64,000 bases of DNA from an uncultured Lachnospiraceae bacterium (GCA_951802115.1 CATOPL010000002.1:264647-328646); one strand, 5' to 3'; numbered from the stretch's first letter, positions 51,423 to 60,707 are shown. Notes: generated from the letters alone by a model not told the origin. A program made the numbers and translations.

Positions 51423-52478
51423 ATGATAAAATATGCAGATAGAATACGAATGAGAAGTATCAGCGCTTTATTGATGGGGGCTGTTGTGATATGTAATGTA
51501 CCGTCGATTACCGCGGAGGCAACCGCTTCTCTTGGAAGCAGTGCTGAAATTGGTATTTCAGCTGATCTGGAGGCGGTAGAAGATACAGATGTTCTGGAAG
51601 ACGCTATGAGCGATGTGGTGCTGGAGGCGTTTCATCTGGATGGATACAGTGATCTGGGCATTGTGAAGGTAGCTGAGGGGAAAGTCAATATTCGTGACTC
51701 CGCTTCTATGGATGGGAAAATTGTAGGTAAGATCGGAAGAGATGCCGGATGTGATATTCTGGAAGAAGACGGAGAATGGCTGAAGGTCAAATCCGGAAAA
51801 GTAGAAGGTTACATCAAGGCAGAGTATGTTCTTACCGGACCGGAAGCTCTGGAACAGGCGTCTACATTGCTGAAATCGATTGCAGACGTCAATACGGACG
51901 GTCTGAAAGTGCGTATAGAGCCGAATACAGAGTGTGAAGTCCTTGATATTGTAGGTTCCGGGCAGCGTTTTGACGTGCTGGAAGAGCTGGACGAGTGGGT
52001 GAAAATTGATCTGGATGGAGAAGAAGGCTATCTTTTTAAAGAATATGTAGATGTGGGGGCAAAACTTGACGAGGCGCTGACGATATCCGAAGTCCGTTAC
52101 GGTGCAGGAGTGTCTGATGTGAGAATCGCTATCAGTGAATTTGCCAAACAGTATATCGGAAATCCATATGTATGGGGAGGGACAAGCCTTACAAGAGGCG
52201 CTGACTGTTCTGGTTTTGTACTGTCGGTATTCCGCAATTATGGTATCAGCCTGCCGCATTCTTCCCGGGCGCAGGGAAACTGCGGAAGCGCCGTCAGCCT
52301 GTCCGAGCTGAAGCCGGGAGATCTGGTATTCTATGGCAATCGTTCGGGTATCAACCATGTTGCCATCTATGTGGGAGGCGGACAGGTAGTCCATGCCAGT
52401 AATCCGAGGACCGGTATTACGATTTCAGGTATGTACTATCGGACGCCGGTGAGAGCGAGACGGATTATTAATGATTAA
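51423..52478 (+). CDS. Secreted NlpC/P60 peptidoglycan hydrolase with two SH3 domains
   Basis: 351 residues. Signal peptide of about 32 residues (basic start, SALLMGAVVICNVPSITAEA), an acidic spacer, two bacterial SH3 domains (about 80-140, KVNIRDSASMDGKIVGKI; and about 155-215, LKVRIEPNTECEVLDIV) that bind cell wall, then the NlpC/P60 peptidase: catalytic Cys in GADCSGFVLS near 260, His in INHVAIYVGG near 316 and third polar residue His in VVHASNP near 328. It cuts stem peptides (D-Glu to diamino acid bonds) in wall remodelling. ATG 51423 follows AAGGAGG. Ends at a terminator at 52491. Confidence 0.94.
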   Translation: MIKYADRIRMRSISALLMGAVVICNVPSITAEATASLGSSAEIGISADLEAVEDTDVLEDAMSDVVLEAFHLDGYSDLGIVKVAEGKVNIRDSASMDGKIVGKIGRDAGCDILEEDGEWLKVKSGKVEGYIKAEYVLTGPEALEQASTLLKSIADVNTDGLKVRIEPNTECEVLDIVGSGQRFDVLEELDEWVKIDLDGEEGYLFKEYVDVGAKLDEALTISEVRYGAGVSDVRIAISEFAKQYIGNPYVWGGTSLTRGADCSGFVLSVFRNYGISLPHSSRAQGNCGSAVSLSELKPGDLVFYGNRSGINHVAIYVGGGQVVHASNPRTGITISGMYYRTPVRARRIIND

Positions 52479-52490
52479 GAAAAGAACAAG

Positions 52491-52526
52491 AATGCACAGG
52501 GAGTTGGAGTTTCCTGTGCATTTTAG
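52491..52526 (+). terminator. Terminator after the NlpC/P60 gene
   Basis: AATGCACAGG (52491-52500) and CCTGTGCATT (52513-52522) form a perfect 10-bp stem with a 12-base loop, followed by TTAG. Confidence 0.8.
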
Positions 52527-52544
52527 ATGTACAGAGAAAATCTG

Positions 52545-52703
52545 GAGCGTGTCTGAACATTCATCTTTGCTATCTGTACGCCCCATTTTACGGTATATTT
52601 GACCCTCACCCGGTCAATACGGCCCACGGAGCAACCCTCATTCTGGGACAATCTCCCACAAACTGTGATGTACGCCTGCCAAAAGCAATTTTCAAATATG
52701 CTC
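52545..52703 (+). repeat. Short inverted-repeat-bounded element, copy 3
   Basis: 159 bases from GAGCGTGTCTGAACATT to CAATTTTCAAATATGCTC, with the core CTCCCACAAACTGTGATG. This copy has the best preserved ends. It lies in a 484-base gap between the NlpC/P60 terminator and the peptide-transport operon; the remainder of the gap (52704-52962) is AT-rich and holds a hairpin at 52874. Confidence 0.8.
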
Positions 52704-52873
52704 TTGGCGGTATTGCAGCTTGTTCCGGTTCTGTGGCTGTGATTTTCATATTGAATTATGACGAAAAATGTGATATCTTATTAACCATGTCAGGCAGATG
52801 TTATCAAGCTTTATATTTGCTGCAGCGATGCTTTAGTGAGGTAAAGCGAAAAAGCGATAAAAGAAAATATTTG

Positions 52874-52918
52874 AATCAAACACAGACATATACTTTCAAA
52901 TTTTGTGTTTGATTTTTT
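52874..52918 (+). terminator. Terminator-like hairpin in the leader of the peptide ABC operon
   Basis: AATCAAACACA (52874-52884) and TGTGTTTGATT (52904-52914) form a perfect 11-bp stem with a 19-base loop; the 3' arm runs into T6 (52913-52918). It lies 44 bases before the first gene of the operon. It may be an attenuator or may stop transcripts entering from upstream. The matching promoter could not be placed with confidence. Confidence 0.65.
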
Positions 52919-52962
52919 GAACCAGGTGCAGAGAGTACATCAACATGGTATGGGAGGAAAGC

Positions 52963-53946
52963 ATGAGCCAGTCGGAAGTGTTACTGGAAATAAAAGATCT
53001 GTGTGTGGAATTTCAGACGGTGGAAGGGACCGTCCATGCAGTAAACCATCTGAACTATATACTACATAAAGGTGAGAAGCTGGGGATCGTGGGAGAGAGC
53101 GGCAGCGGAAAAAGTGTATCATCTCTGGGGATGCTGCAGCTGATCCCCAATCCGCCGGGCAGGATCACAAACGGGGAGATTCTGTATCAGGGCCGGGACC
53201 TGATAAAAGCGTCCGAGCGGGAGATGCAGAAGATACGGGGCAATGAGATATCTATGATCTTTCAGGAGCCTATGACATCGCTGAACCCGATTATCAAATG
53301 CGGAAAGCAGATTGCGGAATCTCTGGTGCTCCACTGGGGCATGAAGAAAAAAGAAGCCATGGAAGAAGCAGTACATATGATGCAGGCGGTTGGAATTGCA
53401 GATTCGGAGACAAGGGCGCATGAATATCCGCACCAGATGTCAGGCGGTATGCGGCAGCGTGTGATGATTGCCATGGCGCTGGCATGTCAGCCGAAGATTT
53501 TGATTGCAGACGAACCTACGACAGCGCTGGATGTGACGATACAGGCTCAGATTCTGGATCTGATTCGAAAACTGAATGAGAAAATGGGCACCTCTGTAAT
53601 TTTTATTACTCATGATCTGGGGGTAGTCAGTGAGCTGTGTGATACCGTTATTGTTATGTATACAGGGCATATTGTGGAGCAGGCGCCGGCGGCGGAACTT
53701 TTCGCAGAGCCGAAACATCCATATACGAGGGGACTTTTAGATGCGATTCCGGGAATTGTGAAGGACCGCAGTCCACTGAAAACAATCGAAGGAATGGTTC
53801 CGAATCCTACGGAGCGGATAACAGGCTGCAGTTTTTCTCCCCGCTGTCCGCATGCATCGGACAGATGCAGAACGGAAGCGCCGCCTGTAAATCAGATCTC
53901 CGATACGCGGCAGGTGAGGTGTTGGCTGTATGAAAATTTCCGATGA
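52963..53946 (+). CDS. Peptide ABC transporter ATP-binding protein (DppD/OppD type)
   Basis: 327 residues. Walker A GESGSGKS near 44, Q-loop MIFQEPMTSLNP, signature SGGMRQRVMIAMAL near 162, Walker B ILIADEPTTALDV near 181, and the C-terminal peptide-family region with Pro-rich VPNPTERITGCSFSPRCPHA. That Cys-rich tail is typical of Opp/Dpp ATPases. ATG 52963 is chosen because GGGAGGA lies 5 bases upstream; 52945 has none. First gene of a D-F-A-B-C operon and partner of the next ATPase. Confidence 0.93.
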   Translation: MSQSEVLLEIKDLCVEFQTVEGTVHAVNHLNYILHKGEKLGIVGESGSGKSVSSLGMLQLIPNPPGRITNGEILYQGRDLIKASEREMQKIRGNEISMIFQEPMTSLNPIIKCGKQIAESLVLHWGMKKKEAMEEAVHMMQAVGIADSETRAHEYPHQMSGGMRQRVMIAMALACQPKILIADEPTTALDVTIQAQILDLIRKLNEKMGTSVIFITHDLGVVSELCDTVIVMYTGHIVEQAPAAELFAEPKHPYTRGLLDAIPGIVKDRSPLKTIEGMVPNPTERITGCSFSPRCPHASDRCRTEAPPVNQISDTRQVRCWLYENFR

Positions 53947-53965
53947 AGAAAAGGAGGGATCGCCT

Positions 53966-54958
53966 GTGAAAGAAGCCTCGAAGGACGTGCTCATGAGAGC
54001 TGAGCATGTAAAAGTATATTTTAAAGGAAAAAACAGAAGATCCGGGACTGTGAAGGCAGTGGATGATATAAGTTTTGATATTCGCAGGGGTGAGACTTTC
54101 GGAGTAGTGGGAGAGAGCGGTTGCGGAAAAAGTACGCTGGGAAGGGTGCTGATCCGTCTCCTGAAACCAACGGAGGGACGTATTTGCCTGGACGGAACGG
54201 ACATTGCTGATATGAAAGGCGTAAAACTGAAGCAGATGCGCAGAAAAGCGCAGATCATTTTTCAGGATCCTTCCGCTTCTCTGAATCCAAGACGTACGAT
54301 TCGTCAGATTTTGACGGAGCCTTTTGAGATTCATCAGATGACAGAACAGATTGATATGGAGGCCCGGATCATGGAGCTTCTGAATCTGGTAGGTTTGGAT
54401 GCCTATCATCTGAGCCGTTATCCTCATGAATTGTCAGGCGGGCAGAAACAGCGTATTGGTATTGCCCGTGCGCTTGCGTTGGAGCCGGATCTTATCATCT
54501 GTGATGAGGCGGTGTCTGCGCTGGATGTATCGGTTCAGGCGCAGGTTCTGAATCTTTTGCAGGAGCTGAAAGAAAAGCTGGGTCTTACGTATTTTTTTAT
54601 TTCGCATAATCTGAATGTGGTCTATCAGGTCAGCGACCGTGTGGCGGTGATGTATCTGGGAAAGATTGTGGAACTTGCAGATTATGATCAGCTTTATGAG
54701 AAACGCTATCATCCTTATACAGAAGCACTTTTATCTGCCATTCCCCAGGTGGGAAACAGCTCCTTCAAGGAGCGTATCCGTCTGAGGGGGGAAGTGCCGA
54801 GTCCGTCAGAACCGCCGTCCGGCTGTCGTTTTCATACACGCTGTCCAAGGGCATGCGACTGCTGCTCTCTGGAAGAGCCGGAACTGAGGGAAGTGGAAGA
54901 CGGGCATCTGGTAGCCTGTCATCTGTATCATTTGAAAACCGGAGATTCTGTCGGCTGA
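53966..54958 (+). CDS. Peptide ABC transporter ATP-binding protein (DppF/OppF type)
   Basis: 330 residues. Walker A GESGCGKST near 50, Q-loop IIFQDPSASLNPRRTI, signature SGGQKQRIGIARAL near 158, Walker B LIICDEAVSALDV near 178 (Ala-Val replacing the usual Pro-Thr/Ser after DE), and the terminal GCRFHTRCPRACDCC segment. GTG 53966 has AAGGAGGG 7 bases upstream; an ATG at 53930 inside the previous gene lacks a site. Pairs with the D-type ATPase to energise uptake through the B and C permeases. Confidence 0.92.
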   Translation: MKEASKDVLMRAEHVKVYFKGKNRRSGTVKAVDDISFDIRRGETFGVVGESGCGKSTLGRVLIRLLKPTEGRICLDGTDIADMKGVKLKQMRRKAQIIFQDPSASLNPRRTIRQILTEPFEIHQMTEQIDMEARIMELLNLVGLDAYHLSRYPHELSGGQKQRIGIARALALEPDLIICDEAVSALDVSVQAQVLNLLQELKEKLGLTYFFISHNLNVVYQVSDRVAVMYLGKIVELADYDQLYEKRYHPYTEALLSAIPQVGNSSFKERIRLRGEVPSPSEPPSGCRFHTRCPRACDCCSLEEPELREVEDGHLVACHLYHLKTGDSVG

Positions 54959-55052
54959 CCGACATCTCGATAAATTGATTTCAACAGAATATGATTCTGC
55001 AGGGAAGGTATTTCTGACAGAGTCATAAAAACAAAAACGAGGAGGACATTTT

Positions 55053-56684
55053 ATGAAAAAAAGATATTTGGCTGCAGTATTGAGTGCGGTTCTTGTCATG
55101 AGCTGCACAGCCTGTGGAGGCGGCCAGGATAACAATGCATCAGCAGGAGGCACAGAAGAATCGACGGAAGGAGCACAGAGTTCCGGCTCGAGCACGGTTG
55201 TGGTGGCCATGGGTTCCGGTTTTGCGACTGTGGATCCCGGATATGTGTATGAGAAATATCCTCCGCTGATCGTCAATGCATGCTATGAAAATCTGTTTAA
55301 ATTTTATGATAACGACAGTGCGCCGGAGCCCTGCCTGGCGGACAGCTATGAGTTTTCTGAGGACAATCTGACACTGACCGTAAAATTGAAAGAGGGAATT
55401 ACGTTTGCGAGCGGCAATCCCATGACATCCGCGGATGTTCTGTTCAGTATCAACCGCTGTAAAAATCTGCAGGGAAATCCGTCCTTTATTGCTGATACCA
55501 TCGAGAGTATGGAAGCGCCGGATGAGCAGACGATTGTCTTCCATCTGACCCAGGAGGACAGTGCGATTCTTTCCAAACTGACTTACAGTGCACTGGCCAT
55601 TCTGGACAGTGCGGTTGTAAAGGAGAATGGCGGAACGGATGCAGAGGATGCTGCCACCACAGATACGGCGCAGGCATATCTGGACAGTACGAGTGCTGGT
55701 TCTGGTATGTATGTGATGACCAGTTATATTCCGGATGAAGAGGTGGTTCTGGAAAAGAATCCGAATTACTGGGGCGAAGCGACAAACGTGGACAAATATA
55801 TTATTAAAATTCAGCCGGATTCCAATACTCAGATGATGACGCTTTCCACCGGTGATATTGATGTGGCTCTGAATATGACCGACGACACAATGGCAGAGCT
55901 TGCAGGTGCAGAGAATATCGGGATTATTAACGGAGCAACGAAAACCGTTGGATTTGTGATGATGAACATGAAAGAAGAATACAGCGGGCCGGTTTCCAAT
56001 CCGAAAGTTCAGCAGGCGATTCGAAAAGCGCTGGATTACAGTGGATTTCAGATCATCTGCGGGGAAGGTACGCTGACTCCTTATTCCGTTATTCAGTCCG
56101 GATTCATGGGAAGTAAAGGAGAACGGGCAACCGATTACACAAATCTGGAGGAAGCAAAAGCGCTTCTGGCTGAGGCAGGATATGCAGATGGCTTCGATGT
56201 GGATCTGACAGTGTCAGATTTGGATATGGAAGGTATTCTTTTGACGGACCTGGCGCAGAAAGTAAAGGATGATCTTTCTCAGGTGGGAATCAATGTAAAT
56301 ATTGTGTCTCAGCCGTGGGCTGCAGGTTATGGCGATGCATATCGTGACGGCACTCTTGGATTTACGGTGATGTACTGGGGAACGGATTATAACGATCCCA
56401 ATGTACAGCTTGAGTTTCTGCCGGGTGCAGTGGTAGGACTGCGTGCAGGCTGGTCAGAGGAGATGAATCCGGAACTGGCAGCGTTGTATCAGGAAACAAT
56501 GGCTGCAACGGATAACGATGCGCGCATCGCAGTACTGGAGCAGGTTCAGGATGCAATGTATGAAGATGGGCCGTTTATTATGATCGCTCAGGCGCCGGCG
56601 CATATCGGTTATAATTCCAGACTGGACGGTGTGGCAATTTCTGATCCTTATGCACTGGATGTAACCCTGATCAATATTAAATAG
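55053..56684 (+). CDS. Peptide-binding lipoprotein (solute-binding family 5)
   Basis: 543 residues. Signal peptide with candidate lipobox Cys at 18 or 21 (LVMSCTAC), a short Gly/Ser/Thr/Glu tether, then a family 5 (DppA/OppA/NikA) fold: DPGYVYEKYPP near the start, LADSYEFSEDNLTLTVKLKEGITF with the conserved VKLR-type strand, SADVLFSINR, and VQQAIRKALDYSG-like PKVQQAIRKALDY near 320. ATG 55053 follows GAGGAGG. It presents di- or oligopeptides to the permease; ligand size cannot be read from sequence. Confidence 0.94.
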   Translation: MKKRYLAAVLSAVLVMSCTACGGGQDNNASAGGTEESTEGAQSSGSSTVVVAMGSGFATVDPGYVYEKYPPLIVNACYENLFKFYDNDSAPEPCLADSYEFSEDNLTLTVKLKEGITFASGNPMTSADVLFSINRCKNLQGNPSFIADTIESMEAPDEQTIVFHLTQEDSAILSKLTYSALAILDSAVVKENGGTDAEDAATTDTAQAYLDSTSAGSGMYVMTSYIPDEEVVLEKNPNYWGEATNVDKYIIKIQPDSNTQMMTLSTGDIDVALNMTDDTMAELAGAENIGIINGATKTVGFVMMNMKEEYSGPVSNPKVQQAIRKALDYSGFQIICGEGTLTPYSVIQSGFMGSKGERATDYTNLEEAKALLAEAGYADGFDVDLTVSDLDMEGILLTDLAQKVKDDLSQVGINVNIVSQPWAAGYGDAYRDGTLGFTVMYWGTDYNDPNVQLEFLPGAVVGLRAGWSEEMNPELAALYQETMAATDNDARIAVLEQVQDAMYEDGPFIMIAQAPAHIGYNSRLDGVAISDPYALDVTLINIK

Positions 56685-56718
56685 AAAGAGTATACAGAGC
56701 AAAAGAGAGAGGTGTCCT

Positions 56719-57738
56719 ATGGAACAACTGAAATTTGTGGGAAAGCGGCTGGCCTATCTGGTGATCATGCTGTTTGGAGTTGCCACACTGGTATTCATTC
56801 TGACAAAGCTGATACCGGGTGATCCGACGGTGGCAAACCTGAGTCAGCGCGCGCTGAACGACCCGGAGGTGGTGGCTGCTTATAAGGCGAAGTATGGTCT
56901 TGATCAGCCAATCCTGGTGCAGTATGTTCTGTATATCAAAAATCTGCTGCAGTTTGACCTGGGAACCTCGATTCGTACCAGTAAACCGGTACTTTCCGAG
57001 TTGGCACGCTGTTATCCGGCGACCATTGAGCTGGCGCTGTTTTCGATTCTGATCGCGGCAGTGTTCGGTATCCTGTTCGGTGTCATCTCGGCGATCCGCA
57101 GAAACAGTATTCTGGACCAGGCTGTGCGCGCTGTCTCGGTGACGGGAGTCAGTATCCCAAGCTTCTGGTTTGCACTGCTGGTGTTGTACTTCTTTTATTA
57201 TAAACTTCATATCTTTCCCGGACCGGGAAGGCTTGACAATTCATTTTCGGCTCCGGCAACCGTAACCGGGTTGTATGTGCTGGACAGTTTTCTGGAGGGA
57301 AATATTCCGAAAGCGCTGGATGCCCTCAGCCATTTGATTCTGCCAGGTACGGTGCTGGCGGCGTTCACCATGGGACTGATTACAAGAACAACGCGTTCGA
57401 ATCTTCTGGATGTGATGTCCATGGATTATATTAGAACTGCCAGAGCCAAAGGAATCGGAAAAGTGGGTCTGATTCTGCATCATGCGCTGGGGAATGCTCT
57501 GATACCGGTATTAACGGTTATCGGTCTTGGCCTGGGAAATCTTCTGGGCGGTATGGTGCTGGTGGAGACGATTTTTAACTGGCCTGGTGTCGGACAGTTT
57601 GCTTATGAATCTGTGTTGTCTGCAGATTTCCCGGCGATCATCGGTGTGGCGCTTCTGATTGCCCTGAACTATATGATCATCAATACAGTGGTGGATATTC
57701 TGTATGGAGTGATTGATCCGAGAGTGAGGTGTCAGTGA
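56719..57738 (+). CDS. Peptide ABC transporter permease (DppB/OppB type)
   Basis: 339 residues, six membrane segments. Family features are GVATLVFILTKLIPGDPT in the first segment, the large extracytoplasmic region with YGLDQPI, and the coupling loop RTARAKGIGKVGLILHHALGNALIP near 232-255. ATG 56719 follows AGAGAGGTG. Overlaps the C permease by one base within TGATG. Forms the heterodimeric membrane pore with the next protein. Confidence 0.95.
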   Translation: MEQLKFVGKRLAYLVIMLFGVATLVFILTKLIPGDPTVANLSQRALNDPEVVAAYKAKYGLDQPILVQYVLYIKNLLQFDLGTSIRTSKPVLSELARCYPATIELALFSILIAAVFGILFGVISAIRRNSILDQAVRAVSVTGVSIPSFWFALLVLYFFYYKLHIFPGPGRLDNSFSAPATVTGLYVLDSFLEGNIPKALDALSHLILPGTVLAAFTMGLITRTTRSNLLDVMSMDYIRTARAKGIGKVGLILHHALGNALIPVLTVIGLGLGNLLGGMVLVETIFNWPGVGQFAYESVLSADFPAIIGVALLIALNYMIINTVVDILYGVIDPRVRCQ

Positions 57739-58574
57739 TGCTGCGTTCTGTTAAAAAAATGTTCCGTTCCAACTACTTGTTTACACTTGGGGTAATCATC
57801 TGCCTGCTGTGGATTTTGGCAGCCATTCTGGCGCCTCTGCTAGCACCGTGTGATCCGGTTGCACAGGATCTGACTCTGCGCCTGAAGCCTCCGTCGGCTA
57901 CACATCTGTTCGGCACTGACAATTTCGGGAGGGATATTTTCAGCAGAGTTATTTATGGTGGCAGATATTCACTTCTGGCCGGTTGTCTGACGGTGGTAAT
58001 TGCCGGTTGCATCGGCACGTTTTATGGAGCGGTGGCAGGATATGTGGGTGGTCTGGCAGACAATGTGATGATGCGGATTTCAGAAATGATTCTGGCATTT
58101 CCGTCTCTGATTCTGGCTATGATTATCAATGCGGTTTTGGGATCAAATCTGTTTAATACCATGTTTGCGCTGGTGATTGTGGCGTGGCCTACTTATGCGC
58201 GTCTGATGCGGAGTGTGGTTCTCAGTGTGAAAGAAAATGAATATGTAACGGCCTCCGAGGCCCTGGGCGCATCCAGGTTCCGCATCCTGCTAAAAGAGAT
58301 TATACCGAACAGCATCAGTTCGGTTCTGATTATGGCGACAACCGATATCGGTAATCAGATTCTGATGTTTTCAACCTTAAGTTTTCTCGGGCTTGGCTCT
58401 GCTCCGCCTACGCCGGAGTGGGGTATGATGGTGTCGGATGGTGTGGATTATTTTAATAAATTCTGGGTTGCAGGTTTTCCGGGCCTGGCCATTTTTACCA
58501 TGGCAGTAGGTGCGAATTTTATTGGTGACGGTTTGCGGGATCTGCTGGATCCAAAACTCAGAAAGCAGTTTTAG
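57738..58574 (+). CDS. Peptide ABC transporter permease (DppC/OppC type)
   Basis: 278 residues, six membrane segments, with GTDNFGRDIFSRVIYGGRYSL near 55 and coupling loop VKENEYVTASEALGASRFRIL near 163, both standard in DppC/OppC. ATG 57738 is taken because GAGGTG lies 6 bases upstream; GTG 57729 overlaps that site. Its stop codon TAG shares its last base with the first base of a repeat element, the closest such contact after gph. End of the operon; no hairpin terminator is evident, so the element itself may serve. Confidence 0.94.
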   Translation: MLRSVKKMFRSNYLFTLGVIICLLWILAAILAPLLAPCDPVAQDLTLRLKPPSATHLFGTDNFGRDIFSRVIYGGRYSLLAGCLTVVIAGCIGTFYGAVAGYVGGLADNVMMRISEMILAFPSLILAMIINAVLGSNLFNTMFALVIVAWPTYARLMRSVVLSVKENEYVTASEALGASRFRILLKEIIPNSISSVLIMATTDIGNQILMFSTLSFLGLGSAPPTPEWGMMVSDGVDYFNKFWVAGFPGLAIFTMAVGANFIGDGLRDLLDPKLRKQF

Positions 58575-58733
58575 AGCGTGTCTGAACATTAGTTCCTGAC
58601 GTTTGTACGTTGTGCTTAGCGGTATATCTGGTTCAAATTCACATGACGTGTCTGTCTTCGTCGCGTCTTTTTGAATCAAATTTCCCATAAGCTGTGATGT
58701 AAAGTTGACAGGAAACAATGTCCGGACATGTTC
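58574..58733 (+). repeat. Short inverted-repeat-bounded element, copy 4
   Basis: 160 bases from GAGCGTGTCTGAACATT to AATGTCCGGACATGTTC, ends matching as inverted repeats at 13 of 17 positions; core TTCCCATAAGCTGTGATG. It directly abuts the dppC-type stop codon. The interior is more divergent than in copies 1-3. Confidence 0.7.
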
Positions 58734-58818
58734 TGGTTCCGGGGGCTTTTGGTTTTTGTTGAGGGGCAAAAGAACTGTCAGGTAATGGTAAAGGTATTAT
58801 TTAAAACAGGAGTGAAAT

Positions 58819-59895
58819 ATGAAACAGAACAGAATCGATCGTGTTTTGGAAGCGTTGAAAAAGATGGGGCTGAGTCAGATGCTGGTTATAGATCCCATGT
58901 CCATTTATTATCTGACCGGTGTCCAGGTTATGCCCTGTGAACGTTTTTATGGTTTGTATTTAAGGACAGACGGAAATCATGTGTATTTTCTGAACCGGCT
59001 TTTCCATGTGCCAGAGGATGTGGGAATTGAGAAAGTGTGGTATTCGGATACAGATCCGGTTATGGAGATTGCTGCGTCGTATATGGAACGGGAGCAGTCT
59101 CTGGGGATAGACCGGGAATTGAAGGCAGGTTTTTTGCTTTCGTTGATGGAACTGGGGGCAGCGAGGCAGTTTGTTTTGGCATCTTCGGCTGTAGATGATA
59201 CAAGAGGAATTAAAGATGCGAAAGAACAGGAAAAGATGCGTATCTCTTCTCATATTAATGACCTCGCCATGACGGAGTTTAAAAAACTGATTCGGGATGG
59301 GATCACGGAGCGGGAAGCGGCGTCGAAAATGCTGAAAATATACCAGAGCCTGGGTGCGGACGGCTTTTCCTTTGAACCGTTGGTTGCTTTCGGCGCCAAT
59401 GCGGCGGATCCGCACCATATGCCGGATGAGACGGTTATCCGGCCGGGAGACTGCGTACTGTTTGACGTTGGATGTATAAAAGACGGTTATTGTTCTGATA
59501 TGACAAGAACATTTTATTTTCATCAGGTAACTGAAGAACACCGCCATATTTATGATACGGTCCGCAGAGCAAACGAGTCTGCGATTGCGAAAATTCGGCC
59601 GGGAGTCCCACTGTGTGAACTGGATGACGCGGCAAGGGGGCTGATTGCAGCTGAAGGGTACGGACCGAACTTTACACATCGTCTGGGACATTTTATCGGT
59701 CTTGCAGAACATGAACGCGGAGACGTGTCCTCGGCAAATCATCAGAAAGCAGCGCCGGGCATGATCTTTTCTATCGAACCCGGGATTTATTTACCGGGAG
59801 ATACCGGAGTTCGGGTGGAGGATCTGGTACTTGTGACGCCGGACGGATGTGAAGTTTTGAATCATTATCCTAAAGATCTTGAGATCATCATCTGA
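58819..59895 (+). CDS. M24 family Xaa-Pro peptidase
   Basis: 358 residues. N-terminal creatinase-like domain (1-125) followed by the pita-bread domain. Metal ligands are visible: Asp in CVLFDVGCIKDG and in SDMTRTF near 215-232, His in HRLGHFIGLAEHERG near 295, Glu in IFSIEPGIYLPG near 320 and Glu in GVRVEDLVLV near 336. It should remove residues from Xaa-Pro peptides in the cytosol. The location after a peptide import operon suggests use of imported proline-containing peptides. ATG 58819 follows AGGAGTG. Confidence 0.92.
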   Translation: MKQNRIDRVLEALKKMGLSQMLVIDPMSIYYLTGVQVMPCERFYGLYLRTDGNHVYFLNRLFHVPEDVGIEKVWYSDTDPVMEIAASYMEREQSLGIDRELKAGFLLSLMELGAARQFVLASSAVDDTRGIKDAKEQEKMRISSHINDLAMTEFKKLIRDGITEREAASKMLKIYQSLGADGFSFEPLVAFGANAADPHHMPDETVIRPGDCVLFDVGCIKDGYCSDMTRTFYFHQVTEEHRHIYDTVRRANESAIAKIRPGVPLCELDDAARGLIAAEGYGPNFTHRLGHFIGLAEHERGDVSSANHQKAAPGMIFSIEPGIYLPGDTGVRVEDLVLVTPDGCEVLNHYPKDLEIII

Positions 59896-59906
59896 GGAGG
59901 AGTAAA

Positions 59907-60479
59907 ATGAATCCTGTTGCGACACTTTATATGGAAAATGGAAAAAGGATCGTTCTGGAACTGTTTCCGGAATCAGCACCTAATACAGTGAACAGTTTTC
60001 TTTATGCAGCTTCCATGGGAGTTATGGACCATCATGCCATTGAGCGTATTGTTCCGGGGAGCTGGATTGATATCAGTTATACAGCATTTGGCAGGGAGGA
60101 GAGCCGTTATTTAATTCCTGATGAATTTACGCTGCATCCGGATCTGGTCCCGTTGGATTCTCATCCGGGTGTGGTCTGTATGGGCGGCTATGGGAAAGAC
60201 GGTCTGGCAGGCTGCGAATTCTTTTTCCCTCTGAGAGATTGTCCGGAACATAAAGGAATCTATCCGGTATTCGGCAGAGTTACAGAAGGAATGGATGAGA
60301 TCTGGCGTCTGGAAAAAGTAGAGACGGTTCCGGTTCTGAATTTTCCTATAGAAGGGGTGGAAGTGAATCGGCCGGTGAAGCCTCAGGTGATTGACCATGT
60401 TGAATTGGAGCTTTTCGGACAAAAATATCCGGAGCCTGTACGCGTCAGAAATCCCCGCCTCCCTCTTTGCTGGAGATAA
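59907..60479 (+). CDS. Divergent cyclophilin-type peptidyl-prolyl isomerase
   Basis: 190 residues. Start VATLYMENGKRIVLELFPESAPNTVNSFLYAAS matches the cyclophilin opening (eLfpe.APnTVnnFl), and GCEFFFPLRDCPEHKGIYPVFGRVTEGMDEIWRLEKV matches the second half. The catalytic stretch usually written FHRVI.gFMiQgG appears as HAIERIVPGSWIDIS, so the Arg is kept but Phe and Gln are lost; activity may be weak or altered. A tail of about 30 residues follows. It begins 11 bases after the M24 peptidase and shares its transcript, suggesting a joint role with proline-containing peptides. Confidence 0.82.
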   Translation: MNPVATLYMENGKRIVLELFPESAPNTVNSFLYAASMGVMDHHAIERIVPGSWIDISYTAFGREESRYLIPDEFTLHPDLVPLDSHPGVVCMGGYGKDGLAGCEFFFPLRDCPEHKGIYPVFGRVTEGMDEIWRLEKVETVPVLNFPIEGVEVNRPVKPQVIDHVELELFGQKYPEPVRVRNPRLPLCWR

Positions 60480-60672
60480 AATCCGGAGTGTACAAAGCGG
60501 GTTATATCTGACCGGATGACTGGTCTGAATTGCCATCAGACTGTGCAGTCGCCGGCCGGCAATGCCGCCGCATTACCTCAGGCCTCTGTCACGTCGATGA
60601 AAATTTATCTGATATCAAACTGACGGCAAACCGGCGGCAGCTTTGCTGTGAATCTGTCGGCAAGTTTTTGGC

Positions 60673-60701
60673 TTGACACGGATAAGAGGCTGTGATATAG
60701 T
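60673..60701 (+). promoter_or_regulatory. Promoter of rpsB-tsf
   Basis: TTGACA at 60673-60678, 17-base spacer, TATAGT at 60696-60701; near consensus, as expected for ribosomal protein genes. The upstream 60480-60672 shows no gene. Confidence 0.85.
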
Positions 60702-60707
60702 ATACAA

